From Paragordius varius (taxonomy: Eukaryota; Nematomorpha): DNA of 64,000 bases. The notes beneath the pieces were generated by a model. That model was not told where the DNA came from. It worked only from the letters and a program-made list of their open reading frames with translations, and did no database searches. Both the position numbers and the translations under genes were made by a program. Positions 46,071 to 57,718 of the stretch are shown here, piece after piece (the first letter of the stretch is position 1; every line of letters starts with the position of its first letter). The stretch covers positions 10,726,001 to 10,790,000 of the forward strand of contig OZ176051.1 in assembly GCA_964247055.1 (NCBI GenBank), given 5' to 3'.

Positions 46071-49000
46071 TTTAATTTAAAATGAAAAATGTGTCCTGAG
46101 GCTTTTTAAATTTAACCATCTGATTTTAAGTATTTGTGGCTTCAACATGTTTTATTTATATATAAGAGAACACCAAAAAAAATTTATTTAATAATATAAG
46201 AAGAATTTATATTGATTATGCAAAAAAGATTGAGTTAATCAATTTTAAGAAATGAGATATATCCATAATACTTAGCATTAGTCAAGTTACTTTTTTGACT
46301 TAGTGTATGGAATATGTAAAACGCATATGTTTTATAGTGCATCAATTTTTCTAGATTAATCTGATGAAATATATTTGCAATTTAATCACCTTTTAGGCAA
46401 CTTGAATCTCATATATAAAAAAAGGTATATAAATTACACAAGAGGCTAGTCTATTTTATATACAATATCACGGCGCAAAATTAATAAAACAAATGTGCTC
46501 ATAAAATGATCGCACATGATTTGGTGAGTGATTTTTTTATTACTTTAGTGGAAAATAATTATTTCCAAAAAATGATTTACGCCTATTATACTAATTATAT
46601 TTTTTAGAGACGCCAAATGCTTCCTTAAAGGAAGAAATATAAAAAAATATAATTGTTAGACTCTCAAATTTTTGTCGAACGAAATGGTTAGTAGTTTTTA
46701 AATATGTAGGCAAAGCCAAGAAGAATTATTATTAGGTGTTAAAGGCTGGCATCAAAAAAATCAATTTATAACACTAATATTCAAATTGGGGTATCTAAAT
46801 ACCCACACTATATTAATATATTAATAATACTGAAAGGAACGGGCGCATTTTAAATATATCCTTCTATCCTAGCCAAAATATTTGAACAAAATTTTTTTTA
46901 AAAAAGTTTTATATTAACACTTCGATTCAAATTGGGGTATCTAAATACCCCAGACTAAATTTAAGTAAGGTTTTTTGAAAACTACTGAAGGAAACGGCCC
47001 CAAATTAAATTTATGCTTCTATCCTGATAAAAAATTATATAAATAAGCCAATGTATCTAAATATAATTTCGTTTTGATAAAAAAATTCCATGTCTGAATA
47101 CTTAGAGGCCATTTTTATTTTACAAATTTTTGCAAAATCTCGTGTTTATTTAATTTTAAAGGTCAAATTAAAGCTAATTTTTTTTTAAATTACATCTACA
47201 TTGATAGAAATAGAAAAAGCAGTTTATTTTGTATTATTTTTAAATTTAGTTAATGCACATATGTTGCATTGACTAAATTTTAACCTATCGGTTTTAGCTT
47301 AAAATAAGTATTATCAAGTTATTTTGAATAAAATTTTTTATATATTCGGTTTATTAATGTTTTATAAGAGCAAAATTTTGCCATGGTTTCAATTCCTTCC
47401 ATATTTTTATAAGAATTTAATTTAAAACAGACCTGGGGTATTTAACTACCCCAATTTAAATCGAAGGACTAAAATGAATGTGTTGTATACAAGTGTTAAA
47501 ATACATCGGCGCCATTTTTTACAGCATTTTTCAAAATATCGTGTAATTTCAAAGTTAACATATTAAAATCATATTTAAGATAGATAGAACAGAAAAGTGC
47601 TTTTTTATTATTTTCAATTTGAAATGCACACATGTCATGTGACTAAATTTTTATTTTTGGGGTTTTTCTTAAAATAAGTAACAAAAACATTACTTAAAAA
47701 AATTTAATTTTTAGATGAGGACCCCAAAAGTCGCAAATTTTTTTACTCTCCTAAAATGGGCTATTTTTCTTAAAACAAAAATGCTGATAAGGTCAAATTT
47801 ATAGTTTTTGATATAAAAAATATTTTTTTTCAAAAATTTAATTTTTAGTAAATTTAACTGAAACATACTTCAAACTATATTGACATGATGCAAACGGTAT
47901 AAAACTGTAAGACATTATATAAACAGTTTTCTATATAATGATATTGTAAATATATATCAACTCTCAATCTCGATTAATTATTTCATCTTCAAAATTAAGT
48001 TAAATATAAATTGTAATTTTAATAAAATACAGCAAAACCAACCATCACAATATAAACAATATTCAAAAAATTGAGAAATTATTTAATGATGTTTATAGAT
48101 TCTCCCACATTGTCTGCTAACGATTTTATTTCAAACCTACATAGGACAAAATAATACTTTTCACCAATTCATAATTTGGCGGAAATGAAGTTGAAATATT
48201 ATACAAATATCTACGCAAATCAAAGTACAAAAAAGCCCAACTCAGAGCTGATAGTTTGCATCCATCGAAAATAAACCCATTGATGGCTAAAACATTAATG
48301 CTGAATGATTTTACAAACTCCATTGCAAATCAAATAACAAATAAGGCTGACAACCATTTCCATCCATCGGAGTTAAACCCAGTGATCGCTAAAACATTAA
48401 GGCGGGGATTTCTTAAATCTCATTGCAAATCATATAATAAGAGATGCCAACAAGGCTGACAGTCCATCGAAAATAAACCCAGTGATTGCCAAAACATTAA
48501 GGCTGAGGGATTTTACAAATATCATTGCAAATCAAATAATAAAAGAGGTCAACAAGGCTGATAGTCATTTGCAACAATCGGTGTGGAACCCAGTGATAAA
48601 ACCATTGAAGTTGAAAGTTTATACAAATATTATAAGAAACATATGTAAAGATGCTATAAATATGGATAATTCTCATAATCAAACACAAGAAAGTTTTTAA
48701 AGTTTGAATTTATCTAAATTCATGAATACTTCCGATGATAATAATAAAAGAACACCCCAATAATGCATCAAAATCAAGAAAGAAAGTAAGATGAATAGAT
48801 GAAATAAAACCAAATAAAAGGAAATTAGTAAGATGAATGCTCCTTCATCCCATTCACAACTTTACATTTTTCCAAGCAAAAGACCCATGTTCGGGTAAGT
48901 ATTTTACGTCCTTATGCTTAAATCCTTATGCTTACATCCTTATGCTTAAATCCTTATGCTTACGTCCTTATGCTTACATTTGAATAAATATCATACATTT

Positions 49001-52000
49001 ATCATAATTCTGCTCCTAGTTTTAAAATTTCAAAGTGGCATAACTTTAAAAATATTGCGAATTTTTGAATTCTGTAAATTGGAGGATATAAACTAAAGTA
49101 TGTTTAACAAATAATATATAGGTTTGAGTAATGTTGCTTCAATCTTACGACTCTAAAAGGGGTTTACATAACCCCTGTTAAAAATGGATAAAAACATGCA
49201 TGCAAAATCCAAAGCTAGAAGAAATATGTACACATTTTATCGAACTATATTTTTGAGATTTATATGAGTCATGGAAATCGAATGCACACTTTGTGATATA
49301 AAAAAATCTACCCAGTTTTTGAATTCTTAAAATTGGAGGATAAAAATGATATATATAACATATTATTTATAAGTTTTAGAAATTGGAATAATCTCACACA
49401 CATCTTAGTGAACTAGCTTCTTTAAAATATCTGCAACACACATGTAAAATCCTAAGTTTTTTAGAAGGTGTGTTGAACTATGATTTAAGATTTTGATGTC
49501 ATGGCGATTGAATTATCTGCGCACTTTTTACATTTTGTGGATGAAGCATTGAAGAATCTACCCATTTTATTGGATTTTTATAAAATTTTTACTATTAAAT
49601 ATATAATAATCTATATTTATATTTTTTGACAATAAATATATGATATTTGGAATTTACAATATCTTTTCAGCGTCTAAAAATCCTTTTTATCCACAGTGCA
49701 CAAAATCGGAGGCTATAAAAAATATCCTGAAGAATCAAATATATTGCATATTAGGAATATCATGGTGCTTTTGGTTTTTGGTCTAACGAATAATTTAGAG
49801 TTATATCCAATTTTGTGGTAATTGTTCCTTATCGAAAGGTTGCAAATTAGGCAAATTTATTAAAAAATTTGGTGAAATCTAAATGCTGCCCTTTAAAAAT
49901 ATTATTATATTATGACATGAACGCTATATTCAAAAACCAAAATAAAATTTACAATTTTAAGCGTAGGCTTTCAAAGTCGAAACTTTTTGGACTTCTCTAA
50001 AATAGGTCAATTTTTTAAAAAGCCTATGAGCGATAATATTTTTCATAAACTAGAATTTGACAATATAATAGGTTTTTTTTAGAAAAATTTTGGCAATCGT
50101 ATTTTATGGTGCTTTAAGATATCACAAAAACACTTTCTTTATATAATTTGATGATGTTTAACCTATCACTTCAAAATTTTGATCAGCTTTTGCTTAAAAT
50201 TTGGAGAAATATTTAAGGGTCTAAAATTTTGGTGAAGTTTAATAATTTTAAAATATTAAATTTATGAACTATTTTTAACCAAAATGAAGTTTACAATTTT
50301 AAGCGTAAACTTCAAATAAGTTTGCCTAATTACAACCTTTCGATAAGGAACAATTACCACAAAATTGGATATAACTCTAAATTATTCGTTAGACCAAAAA
50401 CCAAAAGCACCATGATATTCCTAATATGCAATATATTTGATTCTTCAGGATATTTTTTATGGCCTCCGATTTTGTGCACTGTGGATAAAAATGATTTTTA
50501 GACGCTTGCAACGTGAAAAGATATTGTAAATTCCAAATATCATATATTTATTGTCAAAAAATATAAATATATATTATATATTTAATAGTAAAAATTATAT
50601 AAAAATCCAATAAAATGGGTAGATTCTTCAATGCTTCATCCTCAAAATGTAAAAAGTGCGCAAATAATTCAATCGCCATGACATCAAAATCTAAAATTAT
50701 AGTTAAATCAACACACCTTCTAAAAAACTTAGGATTTTACATGTGTGTTGCAGATATATTTTTTAAAGAAGCTAGTTCACTAAGATGTGTATGAGATTAT
50801 TCCAATTTCTAAAACTTATAAATAATTTGTTATATATACATCATTTTTATCCTCCAATTTTAAGAATTCAAAAACTGGGTAGATTTTTTTATATCACAAA
50901 GTATGCATTCGATTTCCATGACTCATATAAATCTCAAAAATATAGTTCGATAAAATGTGTACATATTTCTTCTAACTTTGGATTTTGCATGCATGTTTTA
51001 AGATTTATCCATTTTTAACAGGGGTTATGTAAATCCCTTTTAGAGTCGTAAGATTGAAGCAACATTACTCAAACCTATATATTATTTGTTAAACATACTT
51101 TAGTTTATATCCTCCAATTTACAGAATTCAAAAATTCGCAATATTTTTAAAGTTATGCCACTTTGAAATTTTAATAAGTCTACTAGGAGCAGACTTATGA
51201 TGAATGTATGATATTTATTCAGCATAAGGACGTAAGCATAAGGATTTAAGAATAAGGATTTAAGTATAAGGATGTAAGCATAAGGATTTAAGCATAAGGA
51301 CGTAAGTAATACTTACTCGAACATGGGTCAAAGTTTTTACAAATGCGAAAGCGATTATAAGATTGTAGACGAATGTACAATGGGACATAAATATAATTTA
51401 AAGGCGAAATTACGGAAAATGCGGACATCGGGCAAAATATAGTATTGATCCATTTGTAACAAAAATATTTTTGTTATTACATTTATGATATAGTAATACA
51501 CAATGTCCTATAAGGCGTCGTGTCGTGTTAATCTAATCAAAGCTGATTTATAATAAAAAATCGTGTTTATTAAATATATCATATGGGAAAAGAGTTTTTT
51601 TAAAGGATATTTGTTACTTTGCGCAAATATAAATTATAATTATTTTGACCTTATTGAAGCCATAACGGCTTCAAACATAAACCTCCTGGAATCAGAATCT
51701 TTATCTTTAGATTTGGGCAACGGTTTCAATGGGTCGCAATCACCTGCACAATTTATTAAAAATTTAGTATGAAATGTGTAATAGGGGTAAATATATATTT
51801 TTACTTTAAAAATCATTTCTCTACAAATCATAATGATTGTAAAGGTTATTATTTTCAAACATCCAAGTAACGATTTGGAATCTTTTATTTACGCAACAGT
51901 TTTAAACATCTAAAAACAAATTATGGGAATTGGAATTCAAATGGGTCTATGCGTATTATTGAAAGGTGAAGGCTCAGCCTTTGATCGGCATATTTATTAA

Positions 52001-52578
52001 GGAAAAGACTTATTTACATGATGATTTTACACTTTTTACTAAATGTAGTTTTAAAAAGCCACTTGGTGGTACCTCTATTTTTGTAAACACCTCAGAATAA
52101 TCCATTGAATTCAAATTAATTTATGTTTTTCTTACAATAGTTTAACAGAAATGTAGGTTTAAATATTTATCGTATTCTTGCAATGTGATTATTTATTATA
52201 ATGGCATGCATTAGAATACATTTTATTAAAGCTACACGGTGACATTTTCACGTTTAATCATATTATTAATAAATTGCTTAATCATATTTTAGGAGATGAA
52301 ATGTTTCTTCACCAGCTAGAAAATACAGGCTGATGAAACAACTTGTCGAAATAGATGAATTGGTGCAATTGTTGTATGATTTCATAGAAACTTACAAGTA
52401 GTCATTTTGTAAAAAAATTCTCTTTTAACATAATCTAAATCGTTTTTTTTGTTATTTATTTTAGAGGCGGCCAGCTCCAATTATTTCCTCCATTCATGGC
52501 AAGAATAATAGCGTAAACGTAAACAATGTAACATTGGCACCTCTTAAAAGCATTTTTCGTAACAAGGAGTCCCGTTAA
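44717..52578 (+). CDS. Possible three-exon gene, 90 aa, overlapping the TBC1D24 5' end
   Basis: Exon 1 (44717-44795) encodes MRRKGLILTNNKAMDIYDSP and ends AAAAAAG/GTAATT. Exon 2 (52316-52397) follows a pyrimidine-rich acceptor TTTCTTCACCAG and encodes RKYRLMKQLVEIDELVQLLY plus DFIETYK. Exon 3 (52467-52578) encodes RPAPIISSIHGKNNSVNV ... LAPLKSIFRNKESR and stops. Phases fit and the total is 91 codons. Exons 2-3 look real (helical, charged, better GC). The link to exon 1, across a 7.5-kb intron that contains TBC1D24 exon 1 on the other strand, is the weak point. The exon 3 acceptor is TTTTAGAG, so a second AG 2 bp upstream would give a different C-terminus (GGQLQLFPPFMARIIA). Family not recognised. 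Confidence 0.4.
46071..48149. other. Upstream region of TBC1D24; mostly dispersed repeat
   Basis: 46071-46740 must hold the TBC1D24 promoter, but no core motif is distinguishable from the AT-rich background. 46740-47700 is copy B of the dispersed repeat (inverted relative to 3880-4650), including GGGGTATCTAAATACCCCAG near 46933. 47700-48149 contains AT-rich DNA with no gene. Confidence 0.55.
48150..48700 (+). repeat. Tandem repeat of ~105 bp with ~35-codon periodicity
   Basis: Five units start near 48150, 48247, 48346, 48455 and 48557 (99, 109, 102 and ~95 bp apart). Translated, the consensus resembles HPSKINPVIAKTLRL then DFTNIIANQIIKEVNKA: an amphipathic helix repeated once per unit. The frame is open over units 1-2 and again over unit 4, with frame changes between, so it is either a decayed repeat protein or part of a spliced gene I could not complete. 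Many unit differences are conservative at the protein level (I/L/V, N/D, K/R), hinting at past selection on a protein. Family not recognised. Confidence 0.6.
48882..51329. mobile_element. Foldback element (2.45 kb) with 14-bp tandem repeats at both tips
   Basis: Arms 48882-about 49862 and about 50313-51329 are near-identical reverse complements (~1 kb each) around a ~450-bp centre. The tips are GACCCATGTTCGGGTAAGTA and its complement. Just inside each tip lie five or six 14-bp units of the type CCTTATGCTTAAAT / CCTTATGCTTACGT (48906-48978; 51220-51308). Long inverted arms with short tandem repeats near the tips are the plan of Drosophila Foldback/Galileo elements. No transposase is present and the target duplication is unclear (AAAA/AAA flanks). 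Confidence 0.85.
51640..52105 (-). CDS. Possible two-exon small protein, 63 aa
   Basis: Exon 1 (52018-52105) encodes MDYSEVFTKIEVPPSGFLKL then HLVKSVKSS and ends TCATCAT/GTAAAT. Exon 2 (51640-51743) begins after AATTGTGCAG and encodes DCDPLKPLPKSKDKDSDSRR then FMFEAVMASIRSK and a stop. Phases fit exactly (192 nt). The C-terminal helix with a basic end loosely recalls a WH2-type actin-binding motif, but that is weak. It lies inside the long intron proposed for the plus-strand gene 44717-52578. The other strand of exon 2 is also open, so strand choice rests on the splice sites and the clean start and stop. Confidence 0.45.
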
Positions 52579-53514
52579 ACAAACGCACTTTTTTGAATGA
52601 AAATATATGGATAAAATAAAAAGCATCTCTTAATCCCAATCGAAAATGTGATAAATGATAACTTTCTCCAATTACACAATAAATTAAAGAAGTCAAAACC
52701 CCAAATTTTAATTCATATATAAGCAGACAAATTGAGATATAAAATATTAATCAAAATTTTAACCCAATTAAGATATCAATCAATATTATGCTTATTCATC
52801 CGCTTTAGAAAAGATAAAATATCCCTTTATGAAGAATTTTAAAGATGTCGTGAACAATGAAAAAAATGATAGTCAATTTAATTTTGGTAGAAAAGATGTG
52901 ACTTTAACTATTAATTTGTGCTTTCGAGATGCGTTTAAGGATTGGTGATTGGAATATGTATTAAATATTGAAAATACATAAATATATAATAAAAATATAT
53001 TGTATTTATGAATCTCTGTTCATAGGCGATTATATATTTTTATGCTTTCTGCTTAAATCTGCATGACCCGTTGCGATATCCCAATAAATAATATTGTTTT
53101 AAAAAAATATTTATACGTTTGTCGTGTTTATTGTAATTAGCCTTATGATTTCATACGATACTTTTTTTCATTTTTCATGGCGGATAGATTTTTCTAGGAT
53201 TTTGCTGTAAATGTTATATCAACGGCAAAACATAAGTTCTCGATAGTTAATCTTTGCCGGCAAAATAAAAAAAGTTCTTTTTTATTTGGACCGGTTTCAT
53301 TTTGTTCTTTATTACAATTTTATTATAAAAATATTACCAAAATCAACGATTGTATTTAAAATTAGTTAATACTTTGACATTTTAGTGTAGATACAAAAAT
53401 GGCATAAACCTGTGTAAGTTATCATATTTTACCTTTCCCAAAGTTACATTACCCCAGAAATTTATTTCAATAATTAAATAGATTAACTTAAATAATAATG
53501 CCTGTGATTTTCTT
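52579..53514. other. Interval without recognised features
   Basis: AT-rich DNA with no exon chain, repeat or RNA gene that I can support; a few AATAAA motifs near 52615 and 52680 could terminate the plus-strand gene. Confidence 0.5.
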
Positions 53515-53992
53515 TAAATGTTTAAGCACGATACGCTGAAAAGAATTGAGGACGAGAAAAAAAATCTATTCTTGAAAAGTCATTATCAAATAACATGTTA
53601 AAAATAAGATGGTCATTCGATTTTGATGCTAAAACAGAATTTTGTCATACAATTAACTATAATAAATTTTTTTGGTGCTACTTTCTTTTAAAGATTACAC
53701 TGACACAACTTTTTCTGGATCTTAAATTTTTAATATTTTCTGTTCCTTATGGTATTTTGATCAGATATATATAAAAAAATATTTTACTTATCGAGCTCGT
53801 TTTAAGATATGGGACTTTTTCCAAATTTGGACATTTCCAATATTTTCTCGTTTGTAAATGTTTTTACTTAGATAAACAAATAATATGTGGTTTATAATCT
53901 TTTTATTTAAGATCATCAATTTGTAAAAAAATTAACTTAAAATATCCAATATATTTTGTTTTAGGGAACAAAACCCTCAAAAATTGGGTAAG
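53515..53992 (+). repeat. ~450-bp repeat module, copy 1
   Basis: Matches 59104-59560 in the same orientation and 62860-63130 inverted. Shared blocks include GTCATTATCAAATAACAT, GATGGTCATTCGATTTTGAT, TTTTCTGGATCTTAAATTTT, ATATGGGACTTTTTCCAAAT and AAAAATTGGGTAAGTTAACAT. Non-coding here. In copy 2 it lies between the Penelope-like fragment and the hammerhead block. Confidence 0.8.
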
Positions 53993-54049
53993 TTAACATA
54001 TCTGGTGCCGGAAAACCGGTAGACCCATTCAAATCCAAACATCTTAAAA

Positions 54050-55375
54050 ATATAATCATTAATGAATGCCCCGACAATAGATTCGCCTTTTTTTGACTTA
54101 GGCCCCCAGTTCGGGTTCACCCCGTGAAAAAATGCGTTTTTTTTGTAAACAGAATTCTACAAAAATCGTGTCTTTGAGACAATTTTCTGGAGAACGTGTT
54201 GTACCATTCAATTTCATAGATGATTTTTGTTTTCTTATTTTCAATTGCGCCGAACATAGTCGTCTCGCTTTTTTATAGGCCCTCTTTTTACCCGCTCCCC
54301 CCGTAAAATGCCATTTTTTAAAAAAAAAACAAAGTCCACAAAAATAATTTTTTGATTCTATTTTTCGGCAAAGGTATGAGATCGTAAAAATTGATTAAGG
54401 ATTCCAGGTATTCCCTGTTAAAAGACAATAATTTTAGTCAAGCGTTTCTTTGATGATAGCTGCTGAGTAAAGAGCTACCCGCAAAAAAGTGCGTCATATC
54501 AAAATAGCCTCTTTTGTGGCTAGATTTCAGAAAATCTCTCAGGGCATATGAGTTCAATAGCTACTTAAAGTTTTCCCCGTAAAAAGTCAAAAATTTTGGT
54601 CGAGCGGATTTTTGCAAATTAGCCGTTAAATAGGGCCTTTACGCCTTAAAAATGCGCTATCATTGAATGATTCTTTAATTTTGAGGCAATTTTTCCAAAA
54701 ACTAATAAGATTCAATCATAATTCCAGGTATTCTCCGTATAAAGGCAAAAATTTTAATTAAGCGCTTTTTTGTATCAGCCTCTGGGTAGGGAGCTACCCG
54801 CCACAAACTGCGCCACTATATAGAAATTACGTTGTTTTGGAACTATTTTAAAAAAAACTTATGCCATATGAGCTCATTTAAAGTTCGAAATATTACCTGT
54901 AACTAGGTAAAAATTAAGGTCAGGCCTTTTTTAATTAGCCGTTAATTTGGGGCCTTTATGCCCTAAAAATACCCCATCATCAAGATTATTTAGTGTTGAG
55001 GTATTTTTCGAATAACCCATGAGACGATGGTGTCAGCGCTTTTCCACATAGACCTATGAGTAGGGGTCTACCGGTTTAAAACTGAGACTCCATACAAAAA
55101 TGGCGTGGCTTTGGAGATAATTTTCAAATAAAGAGCCATACGAGTTCAATAAAAGCTTTGTATATTACGCATAAAAGGTAAAAATAATAGTATAGCGGTT
55201 TTTTCCGTTAGCCGTCAATTTGCGGCCTTTACACCAGTAAACAATTTATTAGTATGAATGCAACATTTCGAAAATCCTATGAGATCATAGCTATTAAATA
55301 ATGTTTCGAAATAATCCACATATATGAATCATTTTATTGATCCCTTTTTCAAATAGCCTCCCCCACCCAGAAGTC
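54050..55375 (+). repeat. Diverged satellite, ~300-bp unit made of two related halves
   Basis: Recurring pairs of blocks: AGCGCTTTTTTGTATCAGCC / GGGTAGGGAGCTACCCGCC-like at about 54440, 54760 and 55040, alternating with TTAGCCGTTAAATAGGGCCT / TTTACGCC-like at about 54620, 54940 and 55215. Further shared blocks are AGGTATTCCCTGTTAAAAG and CATATGAGTTCAATA. The array is degenerate, and the first and last units are recognisable only by parts (e.g. 54080-54300). Confidence 0.7.
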
Positions 55376-55422
55376 CGAAGGACTTCCTCGGGCTGCGTAG
55401 CAGCACGAGATTTACGCTAGTA
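55349..55422. other. GC-rich twin-hairpin segment
   Basis: Between the satellite and the hammerhead block lies GAAGTCCGAAGGACTTC (stem-loop 1) followed closely by GGGCTGCGTAGCAGCAC (stem-loop 2), preceded by CCTCCCCCACCC. Its composition contrasts with the surrounding AT-rich DNA. Possibly a structured 5' part of the element that carries the hammerhead. Confidence 0.5.
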
Positions 55423-55475
55423 TTAATTAAAATAAACTTTTAATATAAAACATGTTCTGAGTATATATACAAACT

Positions 55476-55564
55476 GACAGTGTTTACCCGTGTTCATTAT
55501 GTGCTGATGAGTCCACAACAAGGACGAAACGCGTCTCACACTATGACACGTGGTAAACACTGTC
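55476..55564 (+). ncRNA. Type I hammerhead ribozyme, copy 1
   Basis: The core is complete: CTGATGA (55504-55510), stem II GTCC/GGAC with a 7-nt loop, GAAA, and a minimal stem III (C-G over a two-base loop) ending in the cleavage triplet GTC (55533-55535). Long stem I: TGTG pairs with CACA, then an internal loop (tertiary-contact type), then CGTGT with ACACG, and the outer helix GACAGTGTTTACC with GGTAAACACTGTC. Ribozymes with this short stem III are known from Penelope-like and other non-autonomous elements, where they process repeat RNA, often as dimers. Predicted to cleave after 55535. Confidence 0.92.
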
Positions 55565-55599
55565 CTCTTATTTTCGTTTTATAAGGCGACCTATTGCTT

Positions 55600-55740
55600 G
55601 ATAGGAAGTTTTGACTTCTAATAGCAAACGTAGGCTAGGTAATAATTTCTATAGCATGTTTTATATTTAATATAAAGATGGCGTATGATTAACAAATATT
55701 TTATTTAATTAAATGTTTTTGGATGTTAAAAATGTAAATT
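55600..55740 (+). repeat. Flank of hammerhead block, shared with copy 2
   Basis: Downstream of both ribozymes come AAGGCGACCTATTGCTTGAT, GACTTCTAATAGCAAACGTA then GGCTAGGTAATAA, and TATAAAGATGGCGTATGATTA. The upstream flank ATATAAAACATGTTC is shared too. Together these make a ~300-bp repeat unit resembling the terminal repeats of Penelope-like elements. Confidence 0.7.
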
Positions 55741-55804
55741 TAATTATATGTTTTTGGATGTTAATAATGTTTACAAGAATTAATTTAGCAAACGTATAAA
55801 TATA

Positions 55805-57718
55805 TTTCTTTCAAACACCACATCGTTCAAAAGACTCGTCACCTAAAATTAAATGTATAATACCTGCAGCCCTATCAAAACTCCGGGGTTAATTTTTGGG
55901 GGCCATATACTAATTCAGAATTAATGAGTCCAAGCTTCGCCATTTTTATCAAAACTACACAAAAATGTTTTGGCTAGTCCAAGTAGAGTGTGCATTGGCG
56001 GCAAAACAGATTTAATAGCCGATATTAATGGAAAAATCTAATTCTTGGGCCCAACTCCATATTTTCTTAACGGCCAATTTTTTTGTGTAGGGATTCTCGG
56101 TGTCACACAGGAGGCAAAAAAATTTTGGAAACCTTTTTTGTATTCCAAAAAATATTCCCATGACCTATGAAAAATATAAAAATTTTTAAAACTTTATAAG
56201 CCCCTGTAACATGACAATAATGATTTCCGTATTCCACCAGTTTGAAATGTTTTTAAAACCTCATATTCTTCCTTATAAAAACGATAAGCTATCAAAATTG
56301 GGGAGAATCTTTCAAACTTTCTCAAAATTTCAAATATTGTATATCTGTCCAGAAACTATAAAATAAAACAAAACTTTAGGAATTTTTATATTTTATGTAT
56401 GTGTTAAACAAATATACCATTTTTCATGCAAAAACATCATTTTTTAACCAAAGGCAACATTTTTTTAACCAAAGGCAACATTTTTTTAACCAACATAACA
56501 TTTTGTCAACCAAATGCAACATTTTTTCAAGCAAAAACAACAATTTTTTTAAAATCAAAAAAGAATTCTTTTATTTTAGGACGATTGGGTTTATATAATT
56601 TTAAGCTACTATAATAAAATTAGCGTTGAATTATGATTTTTATTGTATTATCATCAATATTTGATGATAAATTGATTGATTTTCAAACATTTTAATTTTG
56701 CCCATAAATTGCATTATTTATTTACATAATTATTTTTTTCTTTTCAACTTAAGTTTCACCTAATCAATCTATAAAATTTGCGCTTTAAGAATGTCTTTGA
56801 AAGTTTAAAGTTATCCTTTACTTAAAATTCCTTTATTTTTTGCAGTTTGCATACAACCGTTATTTTAGTATGTAATCTATTTTTCTAAAATTTAAACTAA
56901 TATCTTTATTTATTAATGTTTCGAACTAATTTTTTTAATTATTAATATTAAATTATTAACGTTTTAAACTAAATATTATAATCAATAACCCACAAAACCT
57001 ATATATTTTTTAATAGAGTTGATTTTTAATGCAAATGTAATACGGTTCTTGTGAAAGAAATGGTTTTCACTTAAAAGTTTAGGGTTAAATTAAGAAAATA
57101 GGTTTAAAATAGGATGGATAAATATTTTATTGCTTTATCAAATAATAGAATCAAAAATAAAATACTGAAGGACCAACTTAAAGTGTTCTAGGACCAACTT
57201 TAAATTTACTAGAACAATCTTGATGCAAATTGATATATGTATTAGGTAAAACTGTTGTGAAAGAAAAAACTAATATAAATAAATATCGCAATTTATGGGC
57301 AAAATTAAAATGTTTTTATTAACCAATAAATATCGATGATAAAAAAATAATAATCATAATTCTACGTACGCTAAAATTAAATAACATTTAATTATAATTT
57401 TATATGTCATAAAATAAATATGGTTTTTAAAAAATGTTGCATTTGCTTGAAAAATGTTGTCTTTGCTGGAAAACAATGTTGTGTTTGCTTGAAATAATGT
57501 TGTATTTGGTTAAAAAAATGACGTTTTTGCATGAAAAACTGTATAGGTATATACTCAAAAATTTTAATAATAAAGAATTTAGTATATACTTCTGAGTGAA
57601 TTTTTGCTTTTTTTATATAAATAAAAACAGCAAAAAAGGTGTAAAAGTATTTATTTTCAAAATAGAAGTCAACAAAGCTATTACACAATGATATTTTTAT
57701 TTAAACAAACATTATTAA
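55805..57718. repeat. Left arm of a ~1.9-kb inverted repeat pair
   Basis: Pairs with 60098-61932. The outer ends match over CACATCGTTCAAAAG and its complement, then ACCTGCAGCCCTATCAAAAC. The arm contains TTTAACCAAAGGCAACAT-type ~20-bp tandem units at 56437-56535 (facing units near 61215-61280), and a second cluster at 57420-57535 (facing 60300-60380). The short open frames here come from these repeats. Confidence 0.8.

Noticed and set aside
48906-48978. Regular short repeats resembling a CRISPR-like array.
   Set aside because: Units are 14 bp, directly tandem without spacers, mirrored at 51220-51308 and part of a eukaryotic foldback element.
56395-56614. Frames with repeated FFNQRQH / FLTKGNI peptides.
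   Set aside because: They come from ~20-bp tandem units in the 1.9-kb inverted arm and recur in several frames.
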